Positions 22,928-34,400 of a stretch of DNA of 64,000 nucleotides are shown piece by piece. The position numbers and the translations under genes were made by a program. The stretch's first letter is position 1. Each line of letters begins with the position of its first letter. The stretch spans positions 3,579,501-3,643,500 of the forward strand of contig JAHQIY010000005.1 in assembly GCA_019054805.1 (NCBI GenBank), written 5' to 3'. This DNA is from Brachionus manjavacas. Lineage: Eukaryota > Rotifera > Eurotatoria > Ploima > Brachionidae. The notes beneath the pieces are model-generated. The model saw only the letters and a list, made by a program, of their open reading frames with translations, ran no database searches and was not told where the DNA came from.

Positions 22928-24982
22928 TTATTTATTTGAATTAGAATTCATAAAATTTTTCATCAGATCTAGCCTTTTTTCAATGAGGGTACAGTAATTT
23001 TCTAAATTATTGTATTTAATTAAGAGTTGTGTCCATTCATCATTAGTTACATATTCATCAGCTAATTCTTCATCATTTATTCTCAACTTAGGCTTATGAT
23101 CATACTCAATTTCAAACATTCGTTTTATCAAAGTCTCGACTTTAAAATTGTCAATTTGATGTTCACTTCTGAGCTTAAATTCTTTCAACATTTCTGCTAC
23201 TTTTTCTTCTTCGAAACCATTTTCAGCAAATTTTTTCTCGATATCTTGGACGCAATAGAGTCGGTTTATGGATCGAAAATTAAATATTTGATGTAAATGG
23301 ATTGAATATTTGGAAAAATTAGTCTTAATAAATCTCTCAGTGAAGAGAGATATAAATTTATCCAATTTCATGGAAGAGTCTCGACATGTTGGATCCTTTT
23401 TAACCATATCATATGTTCCTAAAATAATAGCCAACATTAGATTAAACATAATTATAATCATTACCAAAAGATATGATGCAAAAAAATAAAAAGATTTCCT
23501 ATCATGCTCGAGAAGAGCAAAGATGTCTATTTCACCCCACATAAACCTAAATAAAGTGGAAAAACACTTTAAAAATGTCGAAAACCGACTAAAATTTCCT
23601 CCATAAAGAAATTGGAGCTCAAGAGCGTAACTTAGAATTAAACCAAAAAATATAATAAAAAATCCAATTAAATCTAAATAGGATTTTTGAAAAGTCATCA
23701 CAATATTTGATATCATTTCGTTAAAGCGACTGTACATGGTAATTTCAAAGCAGCAAAATGCGTAAATTATGCCAACTAGCAGATCAAAGCGTCTATAAAA
23801 CCAGGAAACTTCATAGAAAGAAAAATATTTGTAAGGCTCACTGAAATAATTTTTTAAATTGTTGCTGGCCTCAAAATATATTCTAAACTCAATATAAAAT
23901 AGTCTTGTCAGAACCATCATTATACACAGATCGGTCAAATAAGTAAACTTAATAAATAGTGCCATTTTATATATTATTAATCTTCTAATAAAAAGCACTA
24001 AATATGTCAAATAAATGAGTATTATTAGGAATAAACAAAGAGCCTTTTTAAAGTAGCTCTGGGTCACCCTTCCAAATACGCACAAACTTCGATCAAAGTC
24101 AATGATGTCAACTTCAATTTTGTGCAAAAAACCACCTGAAGGAAAATATAATACATAAAAATTTAGATAAACAAATTGTTTTAAATTGTGATTGAACAAA
24201 TTAAGTTCATATTTGATTGATTTAATGTCGAATTGATCAGTGATACATTTTATTAAGTCTAAATCAGGCTCAGTGCTCTTGTTTAAAAATATTTGGTATC
24301 CATCGCAATTACTGTCATATTCATCGATTGAATCCACACAATTGATGCCAGTCAAATAAGCATATACATTTTTGAATACACCCTGAGTACGCCTAAATCC
24401 AGGATTGTACTGTTTGTAGAACATCGATGAGCAGACACTTTCATTGATGAATTCTTCTCTAGGTTCATAGGCACTTTCTGCGTAGTCTTGTTCGTCATTT
24501 ATTAAAATTGGAGCAAAAAGGTGATCAAAAGGAAGCTTAGCCTTGTTTTTTAGTTTTTTGTATTGATAGAGTTTAAGCTTTAGACTAGAAATGGCATGTA
24601 GAACATAGTCTTTGGTATAGTTCTCCTTTTTGTCAGTCAGCTCTTCAAAGCTGGAAATTTCAGGATTTTTTGTAAGTGAGATTAAATGTGGCAAAAAAAG
24701 TTGTGGAAAATCAATATTGATATTTGATGTGAAAAAGTTGTGGTAAAATTGTTGAATAACATTATTTGATTCGGAGAGTGAATTAGTGTATAAATAATTT
24801 AAACGAGTGTAAATTGCCGTAATTAAAATTGAAGCTAATAATATTTTAAATAAATTCTTAAAAATTCTTTTTTCAAGACTCTTGAATATTTCATCTTCGT
24901 GTTCAACTTCTTCAACTAGAGGCTCTTTGCTTTTAGCATTCAATTCTTCGAGATCTTCGATAGATTGGATATCGTTGAACAT
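22928..24982 (-). CDS. Polycystin-2-like (TRPP) cation channel
   Basis: A 684-residue intronless protein with the TRPP plan: S1 at about 44-61, then a large extracellular polycystin domain (about 85-310; FVYLNFYVLYFPSGGFLHKI), then S2 (312-335), S3 (346-366), S4 (398-420), S5 (434-458), a pore helix and S6 (498-523). The pore region FSTFLKCFSTLFRFMWGEID aligns with the PKD2 pore, but the selectivity-filter triplet Leu-Gly-Asp of PKD2 is replaced by Trp482-Gly483-Glu484. The C-terminal tail is short and helical, with no recognisable calcium-binding EF-hand. It should be a membrane, possibly ciliary, cation channel; permeability may be altered. Animals carry several PKD2/PKD2L paralogues and no specific orthologue is claimed. 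Lack of introns suggests a retrogene origin or thorough intron loss. Confidence 0.9.
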   Translation of the reverse strand: MFNDIQSIEDLEELNAKSKEPLVEEVEHEDEIFKSLEKRIFKNLFKILLASILITAIYTRLNYLYTNSLSESNNVIQQFYHNFFTSNINIDFPQLFLPHLISLTKNPEISSFEELTDKKENYTKDYVLHAISSLKLKLYQYKKLKNKAKLPFDHLFAPILINDEQDYAESAYEPREEFINESVCSSMFYKQYNPGFRRTQGVFKNVYAYLTGINCVDSIDEYDSNCDGYQIFLNKSTEPDLDLIKCITDQFDIKSIKYELNLFNHNLKQFVYLNFYVLYFPSGGFLHKIEVDIIDFDRSLCVFGRVTQSYFKKALCLFLIILIYLTYLVLFIRRLIIYKMALFIKFTYLTDLCIMMVLTRLFYIEFRIYFEASNNLKNYFSEPYKYFSFYEVSWFYRRFDLLVGIIYAFCCFEITMYSRFNEMISNIVMTFQKSYLDLIGFFIIFFGLILSYALELQFLYGGNFSRFSTFLKCFSTLFRFMWGEIDIFALLEHDRKSFYFFASYLLVMIIIMFNLMLAIILGTYDMVKKDPTCRDSSMKLDKFISLFTERFIKTNFSKYSIHLHQIFNFRSINRLYCVQDIEKKFAENGFEEEKVAEMLKEFKLRSEHQIDNFKVETLIKRMFEIEYDHKPKLRINDEELADEYVTNDEWTQLLIKYNNLENYCTLIEKRLDLMKNFMNSNSNK

Positions 24983-25322
24983 TTTTTGACAAATTTTAAA
25001 TTTGATTAATTTATCGATTTATTTTAATTGAGAGCGTTTTTAGATTTATCAATATAAAAAATATTTATTTGATTCTTTTATAAGTCGACTTCCAAAAATT
25101 TAAGAAAGCCAATTTAAAAGAATCGTTTTAAAAGTCGGCTGTTAGAAATTAATCAGGACATATCATGATTTTTTTTCGAAATAAAATCAACATTTTTTAT
25201 TTTATTTCTAGAATAATGTTTAATTAGCGTACAAATTTACGGACTTGTTTATAAGTCAGAGTTTTAAGTCTAAGTCACAAAAACTTAAGTCAAAGTCATG
25301 ACATACACAAAAATTTTTATCA
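24983..25322. other. Upstream flank of the polycystin-like gene
   Basis: A/T-rich sequence with the promoter of the channel gene. Scattered AAGTC(A) words at 25250-25310 (TTTTAAGTCTAAGTCAC and similar) resemble a decayed simple repeat. No gene was seen. Confidence 0.4.
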
Positions 25323-25465
25323 ATACCTGCTTCATCTGGACCTGTTGAAAGAATTATATTCTAAATCTGGCTACATTTATAGAACACATAGGTCAAGATT
25401 AACGGCCAGGAATTTGGAAGCAACTACTTTATTGATATCAAATATGGATTTATTAAATCATTGAC
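25323..25465 (+). pseudogene. hAT transposase C-terminal (dimerisation) remnant
   Basis: In frame at 25323 the sequence reads IPASSGPVERI. After a frameshift near 25360 it continues SKSGYIYRTHRSRLTARNLE and further to a stop at 25463-25465. The pattern SS-x3-ER...S-x-x-G-x5-R-x-x-L...NLE is the hATC dimerisation domain of hAT-family transposases. The frameshift and lack of upstream domains show a dead fragment. It is immediately followed by four tandem TTGAC units. Confidence 0.75.
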
Positions 25466-25483
25466 TTGACTTGACTTGACTTT
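25462..25483. repeat. (TTGAC)n microsatellite
   Basis: Four tandem TTGAC units. On the opposite strand this lies about 250 bp beyond the stop codon of the adjacent non-LTR remnant and could mark its 3' terminus, since many such elements end in short tandem repeats. Confidence 0.6.
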
Positions 25484-25499
25484 AATATATATACAGTAA

Positions 25500-25640
25500 T
25501 GCTTTGACACGTGGATTTTACGTAATTTTACGTTATTTAAAGTATTTTTACGTTAATTATCGCAATTTTACAAAAGTAATTTAACGTAATTTATCGAAAA
25601 ATTACGTTATTTAACGTAAAAATATATTGCTTCAAAAATA
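25500..25640. repeat. ACGTTA/TAACGT-rich palindromic segment
   Basis: Repeated TTTTACGTAA/TTTAACGTAA words occur in both orientations. A possible start CAGTAATGCTTTGACACG, preceded by TA, sits near 25495, and a partial counterpart (TTGCTTC) near 25628. It resembles a decayed miniature inverted-repeat element. A similar ACGTAA-rich patch lies in an ADAT1 intron at 59560-59830. Confidence 0.35.
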
Positions 25641-25696
25641 TTTGATATTGAAGAAAAATAAGTAAATAAAAAAAAATTTGGTAAAAAATTTTTGTT

Positions 25697-26338
25697 GGTA
25701 GTAGTAGTAGTAGTTTAAACTGCAGCTCAGAGGTTATCTAAGCATAACTCTAAAGAGTTGTAGCAGTCGCTTCTTTTTTGTTTCGACATCCAAATATTAA
25801 GCTTCGCTTTAGAACTATTCAGGTTTTTTGAATTTACCACGTCTTCCGTGAGTTTGTTCCACCCATTCACGACTCTATTTGTGAAAAAGTTAAATCTAGG
25901 AAGACAATTCTTTACATGTTCACGCGTTAGACAATAGCTATTTCTCCTTATTTCATATCTTCGACTCCCGGATCTTGCGTTTAGACTGTAGTTGATTCCT
26001 TTATTAAATTCAATTTGTTCGTAATTGTTAACCACTTTTTTCATTTGGATTAGATTACTCCTTAATATTCTTGTCCTCAGTTTTGTTAACTCTAGCTTTG
26101 ACAAACGTTGTTGATAGTCCAAATCACGCAGTTCTGGAATCAACTTAGTTGCTCTTCGTTGACCTTTCTAAAGCTCATTTATATCATTTTCCAAATATGG
26201 ACACCATACACTGATAGCATGCTCCAGGTGCGGTCTAAACATAGAACAATACAATAGTTTGATAGTCTCGCTGCACGGATACTTAAATGCTTTCCTAATG
26301 GATAACAGTTTTCGAAATTTATTTAAAAATCCTAAATC
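25697..26338 (-). pseudogene. Non-LTR retrotransposon (LINE) 3' end, CR1/jockey-like reverse transcriptase C-terminus
   Basis: Reading the minus strand from 26338 gives DLG, then MFRPHLEHAISVWCPYLEND, an in-frame stop (TAG at 26168-26170), QRRATKLIPELRDLDYQQRL and finally LPRFNFFTNRVVNGWNKL before the stop at 25727. This is the typical thumb and C-terminal region of CR1/jockey-group reverse transcriptases (RPHLE..., QRRATK, FFxNRVVxxWN). The copy is 5' truncated and inactivated. A short GTA microsatellite (25697-25714) sits just after its stop codon. Confidence 0.85.
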
Positions 26339-27023
26339 AAACGAAATGGATAGAAAATTTGCTGTCCATTATTGTAAACAAGGTGCTGTCACGTACAAAA
26401 AACCTGGAAATATTTTCGATTGCTGAAAGTGGATATGTGGATCTAAAACACTTGTTAATCAGCTTGTTTTCAAATATGAACAAGGGTTTCACAGTGAATC
26501 TGTTAGAACTATCCATGTACAAAAAGTAAATAAAGAAAGTGTTTTGGATTTCGGGAATAAGATCATTGAAAGAGTGAAAAGTTTGTTTCTTTATGTCCTT
26601 ATTATCACATTATGCAAGAGCGTGTTGTTGAATGTTTGAATAATTGAAATTAAAATACAAAAGCGTTAATTGAAAATACAGAAGCGAAAATGCACAGAAT
26701 GAAGAATATAAAAAAAGATGAAAATTACTAAATATGAAGCGGGAGGACTACGTCATTCTGTTCCATTGGTTGTCAAGCTGGTTGATGAATATAAAGCGGG
26801 TTTTGAATCAAGGTATCATATGAATTATTATTATTATTTATTGATTTAAGTCTCATAGGCAAATTTAAAAAAAGAAAAAGTCAAGTTCTTCAAATCCTAC
26901 AAAATTTGCAAATAAAAATAAAAATAATCAATTCACAAATTTGAAATAATTATATAATAATTTAAATTATCCAAAAAAATAAAAATTTTAATAATGTAAA
27001 GGAACCTCCTTTTAGTAAGTCGT
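26339..27023. other. Unassigned stretch between two LINE remnants
   Basis: Two plus-strand frames are open for about 60 codons at 26340-26520 (one reading KHLLISLFSNMNKGFTVNLL), and another short open run reads GGLRHSVPLVVKLVDEYKAG at 26740-26810. The frames are broken and no family was recognised. It may be the decayed body of another mobile element. Confidence 0.3.
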
Positions 27024-27730
27024 TTAAAATTTTAAACAAATAAAAAAAATTTTGTCCATTTTCGAACTCTTTTTCGATTTTATACATGACCAGATTGACC
27101 GAGTCAACCAACCCGCGATTTTTTTCAGCAAATATGTGCTCAATATCAAAATAGACGTCCTCGATTTATAGTCGATAACATTTATATGTATTTTATTTTC
27201 CAAACTTGCTAATTGTTTACACATTGAGGTATTCTTTTGCCCAAAAATAACATATTTTTCTCTTAAGTAAATCAATAAGTCATAACATATCTTGCTATTT
27301 TCTAATTGTTTGGGAAAAAATATCTTGTGCTTTAAATAAATTTGTTCAATTGTTTCCACCTTTAGGGCCTCTAGCAAGGGTTCAGTTCTCGCATACATTT
27401 TGACACCATAAACTCTTATAAGTAGCAAATTTTGCCGAATTTCAAATTCTCTAAATTTTTTGTCAATAATTATAATAGGATCTAGGTGGTACCTAAAAAT
27501 CGATTGAAAATGCAAAAAATGCAAAAAATTTGTATAAAAATGCAACTAAGTAAGGACTTGCTGATTTCGTCTTCGAACCAATTCCGTAAACTCTTTTCAA
27601 CTTTTTTCCATTTTTCTTCTACGAAGTTATTAACATATTCACTGTCATTAACATATCCAATGGGCAAGTCTAGGTACTCTACACTACTTTTATAGGATAT
27701 TTCACGTTTAATTTTTATCGGACATAGCAA
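27024..27730 (-). pseudogene. Second non-LTR retrotransposon remnant (different lineage)
   Basis: Two overlapping minus-strand frames form a frameshifted reverse-transcriptase C-terminal region. The upstream frame contains VEYLDLPIGYVNDSEYVNNF followed by VEEKWKKVEKSL. The downstream frame contains EFEIRQNLLLIRVYGVKMYA followed by IYLKHKIFFPKQL. The YLGxPIG-like block followed by the IRQNLLxIR block is found in LINE polymerases with low similarity to the remnant at 25.7-26.3 kb. The catalytic core is absent. Confidence 0.6.
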
Positions 27731-28446
27731 AAAAAAAAAAAATTATAATGAGATATTAGACGAAAATTAAACATTGCAGTTTGATCGAAAAATTAAACGA
27801 TCAAACTACAATCCAGTATTTTAGAGCTTCAAAGAAACGAGAAAAGACAATAGAGCAATTAATTCAAAGGCGATTGCGAATAGATGATTTTTTGTATTCA
27901 ATTTAACTGTATGATTAAAAGTGATTTTATAAAAGCCGACAAGGATTTTTTTTTGTTCAATTTTTTTTTCACACGCATTTTATTTTTTTTGTGATTAAAC
28001 TAATCCAATAATATTTTTTTAATAATAAAATGTTTGCATGTTTGAATAAAATTATAATAAATAAAAAAAAATTTCATGTCCGAAAAAACATTAATTAGAC
28101 TTCAACAGTGTTGAATATTCTACTCCATTGTGTAATTGCTATCTTACTATTTCTTCTTTCTTTCCTGAATTGTTCAATACTTAAATATTTTGCACATGTC
28201 ACCTCTTACAATTTATCAATTTTTAATTGTCTTTTTTATTAAATTTTAACTTATTTTAATTTTTCTTATATTTTTTCTTGACATTTTTATTTTATTTTGT
28301 CTTTGTCTTTATTTTTATTTTTTAATCTGAAGGATCTTTAGCTCGGCACAGATAAAACAAATAACACATCATTACAAAAAAACTATAATCTTAAATTCTC
28401 AAAAATTTATTTAAAAAAAATAATCATATCATAAAAATTAAAAAAA
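27731..28446. other. A/T-rich intergenic region
   Basis: About 0.7 kb between the LINE remnant and the 3' end of the GPCR gene. Long A and T runs are present. No gene or RNA was recognised. Confidence 0.45.
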
Positions 28447-29469
28447 TCAATTAAAAAATTTGAATAAACTCTTTGATTCCTTAGAAAATGGAGCATTAAA
28501 ATAAAAATGGAAAAAAAAGCTTGACGAATAGACCAAATAATTTACAGTATTCGAACAAAAACTAAAAATAGTTGTAAATGGATTGAATTGAATTTGATTT
28601 CCTAAGTCAATACTTAAAGAAATAGAACCAATTGATTGTAAGCCTCGGCTTACTATAAATATAAGGCTGAGAGAAAGCGTCATTATGGTCAATCGTTTTT
28701 CAGGATCATCTTTTTTGTTATTCCTTGAATCATTTCGTGTACTTGATGAATTTGATACTTCTTTTGATTTTACAAATTTTGTTAAACCATTGAACATCTT
28801 GTATTTTTTGTTAATATATTTTCTAAATTGAACAAGCAATAAAACATTACTTATAACCAATGTGACAAAGAAAAATGTATTACGAACCAAAACTGTTATA
28901 GAAAGATAAATCGAAAAGTCAGCAGAAGAACCAAATGCTGTGCGCAGCAAAATAAATTTGTTTTCTGGGAGCTCTTTTAGATATCTTGAAAATAGTAGTG
29001 GTACGAACATAAAAATGCTAAGCATTAAAATCACAGTCATTACAACTTTAATTGAGATGCCTTTCTTCTCCTTATTTTTTAGAATCAAAATTCGATCAAT
29101 TGTGATCACTATTTCACAAAACCCGGAATATGTGTAAGAAACTGGTATCAAATAGCCAACAAGAATGTATTGATGAATCACTTGTGCCAAACTTTGATAA
29201 ACTGAACATTGGACACAAAATCCTAAAGGGATTAGAGCTCCAGCAAATAGAACAATATTCTCTGCAATTGTTTTTACCAGAAAGTATTTGAAAATATTTC
29301 CTTGTTTGCACAATCGAATAAATGTTACAATACATAAGATATTGAGCAAAAAGCCTATTGAACATAAAGGCGGTACAATGTATACATAACCAATATTGCT
29401 GATGAAAGAAAAAATTTTAATTCGAAGAAGATTTGGGGGCTTTATTGTTAAATTCGTTCCATTATTCAT
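28447..29469 (-). CDS. Rhodopsin-family G-protein-coupled receptor (peptide-receptor-like)
   Basis: A 340-residue intronless protein with seven hydrophobic segments. A short N-terminus with two Asn glycosylation sites (NGT, NLT) is followed by TM1 (about 28-52). TM3 is preceded by Cys and ends in ITIDRILIL, where the usual D/E-R-Y is D125-R-I. TM6-TM7 contains NTVNYLVYSSSFF in place of NPxxY. Such a pattern is common in invertebrate FMRFamide-type and lineage-expanded receptors. The third intracellular loop is Ser/Lys-rich. Ligand unknown. A single exon and lack of a clear orthologue fit a lineage-specific expansion. Confidence 0.8.
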   Translation of the reverse strand: MNNGTNLTIKPPNLLRIKIFSFISNIGYVYIVPPLCSIGFLLNILCIVTFIRLCKQGNIFKYFLVKTIAENIVLFAGALIPLGFCVQCSVYQSLAQVIHQYILVGYLIPVSYTYSGFCEIVITIDRILILKNKEKKGISIKVVMTVILMLSIFMFVPLLFSRYLKELPENKFILLRTAFGSSADFSIYLSITVLVRNTFFFVTLVISNVLLLVQFRKYINKKYKMFNGLTKFVKSKEVSNSSSTRNDSRNNKKDDPEKRLTIMTLSLSLIFIVSRGLQSIGSISLSIDLGNQIQFNPFTTIFSFCSNTVNYLVYSSSFFFHFYFNAPFSKESKSLFKFFN

Positions 29470-31498
29470 TTTCTAAATTTTTTAAAATACAATTTTCTTA
29501 ATAAAATACCGTTTGTAAATTTAGTCCAATTCCTATTATCACTATATAATTTTTTTTAAAAACCTTTCAAAAGATAAAATACAATTGACAAGTTTTGATT
29601 ATGACCGATTCAGGTTAAAGCGAGTACAGTTTTTCTGTTAATCATTTTCAAGAGCAGATGTACCAAAAAATTGAAATTAAAACAGATTTTTGCAAATATT
29701 TTTTATTTTGAATTTTTATATTGAATAAAACGGAATCAGTAAGCCATTCATAGTTTTTCTTTTGTTTCTTTATATTAATTTTTATATTAATTTGCCCCAA
29801 GTCAAGACTATTTAAAAGAATATCAAAAGGTTCTTATATTATTTTTTTAAGGTTTACGTAAGTATTTTCTTCTAAAATTTTCTAAAAATGGTCTTTTTAA
29901 AAACATTATTAATTCTTTTAAATAATGCTAAACAAAAAAAATTTCTTCAAAAATTCTTTATTAGATATTTCTAAATATTGCTTTTAATAAAAATCATTCT
30001 TTAGTTATTAAAAAAACCCAATAATTAGTTATTATTGTTTTTAGAATTTCAAGGGTAGCCTGTCTTATTTTTGTCTGATTTAATAAAAGGGCATGGATAA
30101 ATCCCATTAATTTAATCTAGATATGGATGCATTATGTTTTTTTGAATAAAGATGAGTTTTTTTATTTTTTTTCTGTTTAATTTTTAACTTGGCTTCACTA
30201 AAACAAAATAAAGAAGGCCTTGATTTTGCAAGAAGATCATTTAAATGATCTTACTTTTAATTCTTGGTAAATTATACATGAAAAAAGTTAACTCATTAAT
30301 TGCTCATTCATACTTTTTATATCAGAGTCTACTGAAAAAGGATTTTAAGGAGTATTTTGCGGCGGTAATGGAAAGATCAGTCCAAGACGGACCGTCAAGA
30401 TCGTCTAAAAGACCGCTCTTTTTCGAAAATAACAAGGATTAGGTGTAAGATGTATTGTATTTTAATTTAAAGAAATAAGTAAAATTATTTGTAAATAATT
30501 TGTAAAACATAAAAATTTATTTTTTCCAAAATAATGATTCATTTCCATTAGGAAACATTATTTTTTCTTCTATTTCTGGTGAAATTTAATTTCTTAAATT
30601 TCTCTCCTAAACTACCCAAAATTTGAAATGCTAAACAACTTATTTTTATTTTTTTGACATTAGGGAATTTTTTATTTTAAAGAGATTCCATATCATCCAT
30701 TACGTACAACAGGATTGATTATTTCTATCAAAATGAGAATTCCTTCAATTGTCTATTTATTTTATTATGTTCAAATCTTATTGAAAAAATTCAATATTTG
30801 TTAAAAATGAAATAAAAAATGTAAGAGAAAAATTTAATAAATAGTTATTTTACTAATTTAATTCTAAGTAAAAAATTCTATTTACTTTTCAAAAAAAAGT
30901 GTTTTTTATTATTTAGCATGATTAAACCAATTAATTAAATTTTATTTTATTAATATAATAATTATTGATATAATATTTTAACGGGTCAATAAGTCCAAAG
31001 TTTTTAAAATCAAAAAACACTCTGAAGTTCAAAACAATTAGAATAAAATCCTAATTTTTTTTGTCTAATATGGTAATATATTCAAAACGGTTAAGAAGCT
31101 TATCATCGAAATACTTTCTTTTGATTGTGAAATTCTTAATAATAGATAATCGTTTATAAACAAAAATGCTTAAAAAGATTTCCTCAAAAAGTTACACAAG
31201 GTAGCAGAATCCCAACGAATGAACTAATTAATCAACAAAGATTTCTTTAAATTTTATTTTCATGATCTATTTATTAGCGTCAATAATTAAATGATGATAA
31301 TTAACTTATTGAAAAATACCCTTGAATCCAATTAATTCCAAAAAAAATGTCAAAAATATTAAAAAATTAATTTAAAAATATTTATTAAATTTAGAATATC
31401 CATTAAAAAGTAGAAAATCAAACTGAGTAATAATCACATTACAAAATTAATAAAAAATAAAAAAACAATTATTTACATTTAAAAAAAATTATAAAATA
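29470..31498. other. Intergenic region between GPCR promoter and sidekick 3' end
   Basis: About 2 kb of A/T-rich sequence. It includes the GPCR promoter. A 65-codon open frame at 30245-30442 has a GC-richer end (around 30370-30420) but no recognised homology and is not called as a gene. Confidence 0.45.
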
Positions 31499-34400
31499 TT
31501 AGAAGAACGAATAGCCACCAGCTACAGGCCTTCTAGATCCAGCTACATTACTCATTACAACTCTATCACCACTCAAGTTAAAACTATTGCTGTCATTAGA
31601 TAATTTTCCATTGGCAAAATTTCCCTCAGTCCCATTATTCTCGCTTTTTTTACTATTTGAATGATAATTTTCACTTAAATTCTGACTTGTTCTCATAGCT
31701 TGATTATTTTTAATTTCGCCATGTGACGATACTACTGCTTTTATAGCCGACGGTTGAATCCGCGGCATCGAGTTAGAGACAGGAGGTTTTTTAGCAACAC
31801 AAGGAGATTTGGTACTCATTCTTAATGTATTGGCACTATTATGCGTCATTTGAGCAGGTTGAGGTGCAGGCGGCGGAGAAGAATCAACTATCAAAGGTCC
31901 TTGATGATAGTGATACATTGGTTGGGACTGTTTATTTTGCTCCTTCATATCCATAACTTGCTGATGATCAAAATACATATTTGCATTTCTATTTGACTGA
32001 TAGTTCATGTTGCTTCTTCGCTCTTCAAAATTTTCTGGCTCAGTGTTTAATACAGATGAGGTCAAAAGAGCCGGTGGCGGAGGAGGCAGACTATTTATGT
32101 TTGTTCGTTCGGTGCCTTGGCGTCCAAAGGTCGAATATATCTGTCTTTTGGAAACACAACTTGTTGTCATGTGGTTAAAATTGGAATCGTTTTCAGTATC
32201 TGAAGATGAATAGTTAAAATTGAGATTGGCGCCAGCTTGGCCGTAATGGGTTGCCATGTGCTGAAAATATAAATGCTGTCTAGACTCTTCGCCTTCTTCA
32301 TTTCCGTCCAAAACATCGTTTTTATTCAATGGCATCAAATAATGATTGTTTTTCAATGTTCCATTTTCATTGATTAAAAAGGCTCCTACCTTTGAAGTGG
32401 TATAATCATTTGGCTGTGCCATATTATTAGGACCTAGATTTAATAGATTCCCTAATACTCTTGGATTATTCAGACTATTTATTTGTTGCTGCTTAATCAA
32501 AGTGGCTGAATTGGAATCAGTCATATTAGATGAGTCGACTATGTTTATTCGACTAAGTGTACCATTCGGACTGACATAAGTTCCTGTTTTCAAGGTTCCA
32601 TTATTATTAGCTCTTTTTGATTTTCTTATTTCATATAAAGTCACGTGATTGTTAGTACCACGAGATAGCGTATTTGTGGTATTGGTCAAAATTAGCTGTT
32701 GGTTAGATCCGGCAAGGTAAATGCTATTCAAGTTGTCACTTGAATCAGCATCTTGATTCATCTTCATTAGTTTTATGGTATTCATTTTGTGCTGCATTTG
32801 CTCTTTTTGTTGTTGCTTTTTGACAAATTTTTTATTCTTTCCTCTCAAGAGCATTATTAATACTACTATGATAAGAATGGTCACAGAGCCAAGAGCAATT
32901 ATTACCAGGAACCACCAATTTAAATAGAAGTTTGGATTTGAAAAATTAATTGATGCCATTGATTCACTTGTGATCAGTTTGTTGGTATGGATATAGTCCG
33001 AATCTGGGCTAGATTCACTGATGCTAATTTTGTTAAAAGAAAATACTCTAAAAATGCAAAGATTTTGGTTTTTGGGCGCAAAATTTTCTATTTTTTTTTC
33101 ATATTTGTTAATTATCAAATTGGTGCTGTTTGAGAACGAAAAAAATTCAAAAGTTGTCAAATTTTCAGAATGAGAACTCGGGTTTAAAAATTTGATCTCA
33201 ATGATAAATAGCTCGTAGTCATTTGAATATGCTTTCCATTCAAGTATTGAATGAGTGCTGTTCAAGCTTGAAAAAACTGGTTTGCTTGGTGCCAAAGGAG
33301 CTTCCTGAAATAATAAACTAGAAGAATGAGACTTGTAATTTTTTTTCAATTTAGGCCCTGTATAAACCATTTTTTCTAAATAGGAACCCCAACCGATGCT
33401 CGTTTTACACCTGACTTTAAAGTTATAAAATATCCTAGGCTCAAGATTTGTTATATGAACTGTTTGGTTCGGAAAATTCGAACCAATTTCTTGACGGACT
33501 ATTTTAGTTGTCGAAGATTCCGTAGGAACATTTTCGTACCATAACTCGTACGATAAAATTTTACCATTGGGCTCAATTGGTTTAAAAAATGTCAAATTCA
33601 AGTAAGTAAAACTAATGTAGCTGAACAAAATTTTGGACGGCGTTGAAGGTATAGACTCAAAAGTCTGAGCTCGAATTGAGCCATCCAGTAAATTGACCTC
33701 TTTAAAAGGAAGAGTTGATTCCCCTGCTTGATTAATGACCTGAATTAAAATTGTATAATTTTTGTATGGTTTTAAATTATTGAGTAATATTGAATTTAGT
33801 TCTGGTTCAACGATAATTATGTTTATAAAATCGTCATCCATTAATGAAACTTGGTAAGAAAAATATTCAGATAATTTTTTGCTGTCCAACAGTTCATTGT
33901 TGATGCATGAAATTTTGTAGCCGTATAAATTCCCATTGATAAACTGTTCTGTTGGTGTTTTCCAAGTTATATTTATTTCCGTACTACTCAATGCTTTGAC
34001 AGATTGTATCATTGATTTGTCATATAGAGGAAGTCTATCCTCGACGTAAATTAATTTTTTACTCTTAAGACAATTTGGTGATTGACCAATTACGTTAATG
34101 GCACATATTTCGATCTAATAAAAAATAAAGGTTAGTAATAATTTTTTTGATTTATCAATAATTAATAATTTTGAAATGATTTTAATTTTTAAAAAATCAT
34201 TTTTTGGTTAATTTTCTTCAATTTTTGTAGCAAAATCTTCATAACTAAAAGAAAGGAGAAAAATTTCTTAACAATTATTAGTAATTAAATTAATAAACAT
34301 TAATAGGATATTTTTTGATAGATTTTTCAAAATGGATAGCACAGTTTTATTCGAAAAAATTTTTTTTTAAAGAGAATTCTAAAAAACAAATTTTCGATCC

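Noticed and set aside
26337..26522. Possible Tpt1-like (tRNA 2'-phosphotransferase) fragment on the plus strand
   Set aside because: A weak resemblance of a short stretch (ESGYVDLKHLL) to the family start, but none of the conserved Arg/His motifs and all frames are broken.
30245..30442. A 65-codon plus-strand frame between the GPCR and sidekick
   Set aside because: No recognised domain, no codon bias and no splice-compatible neighbours.
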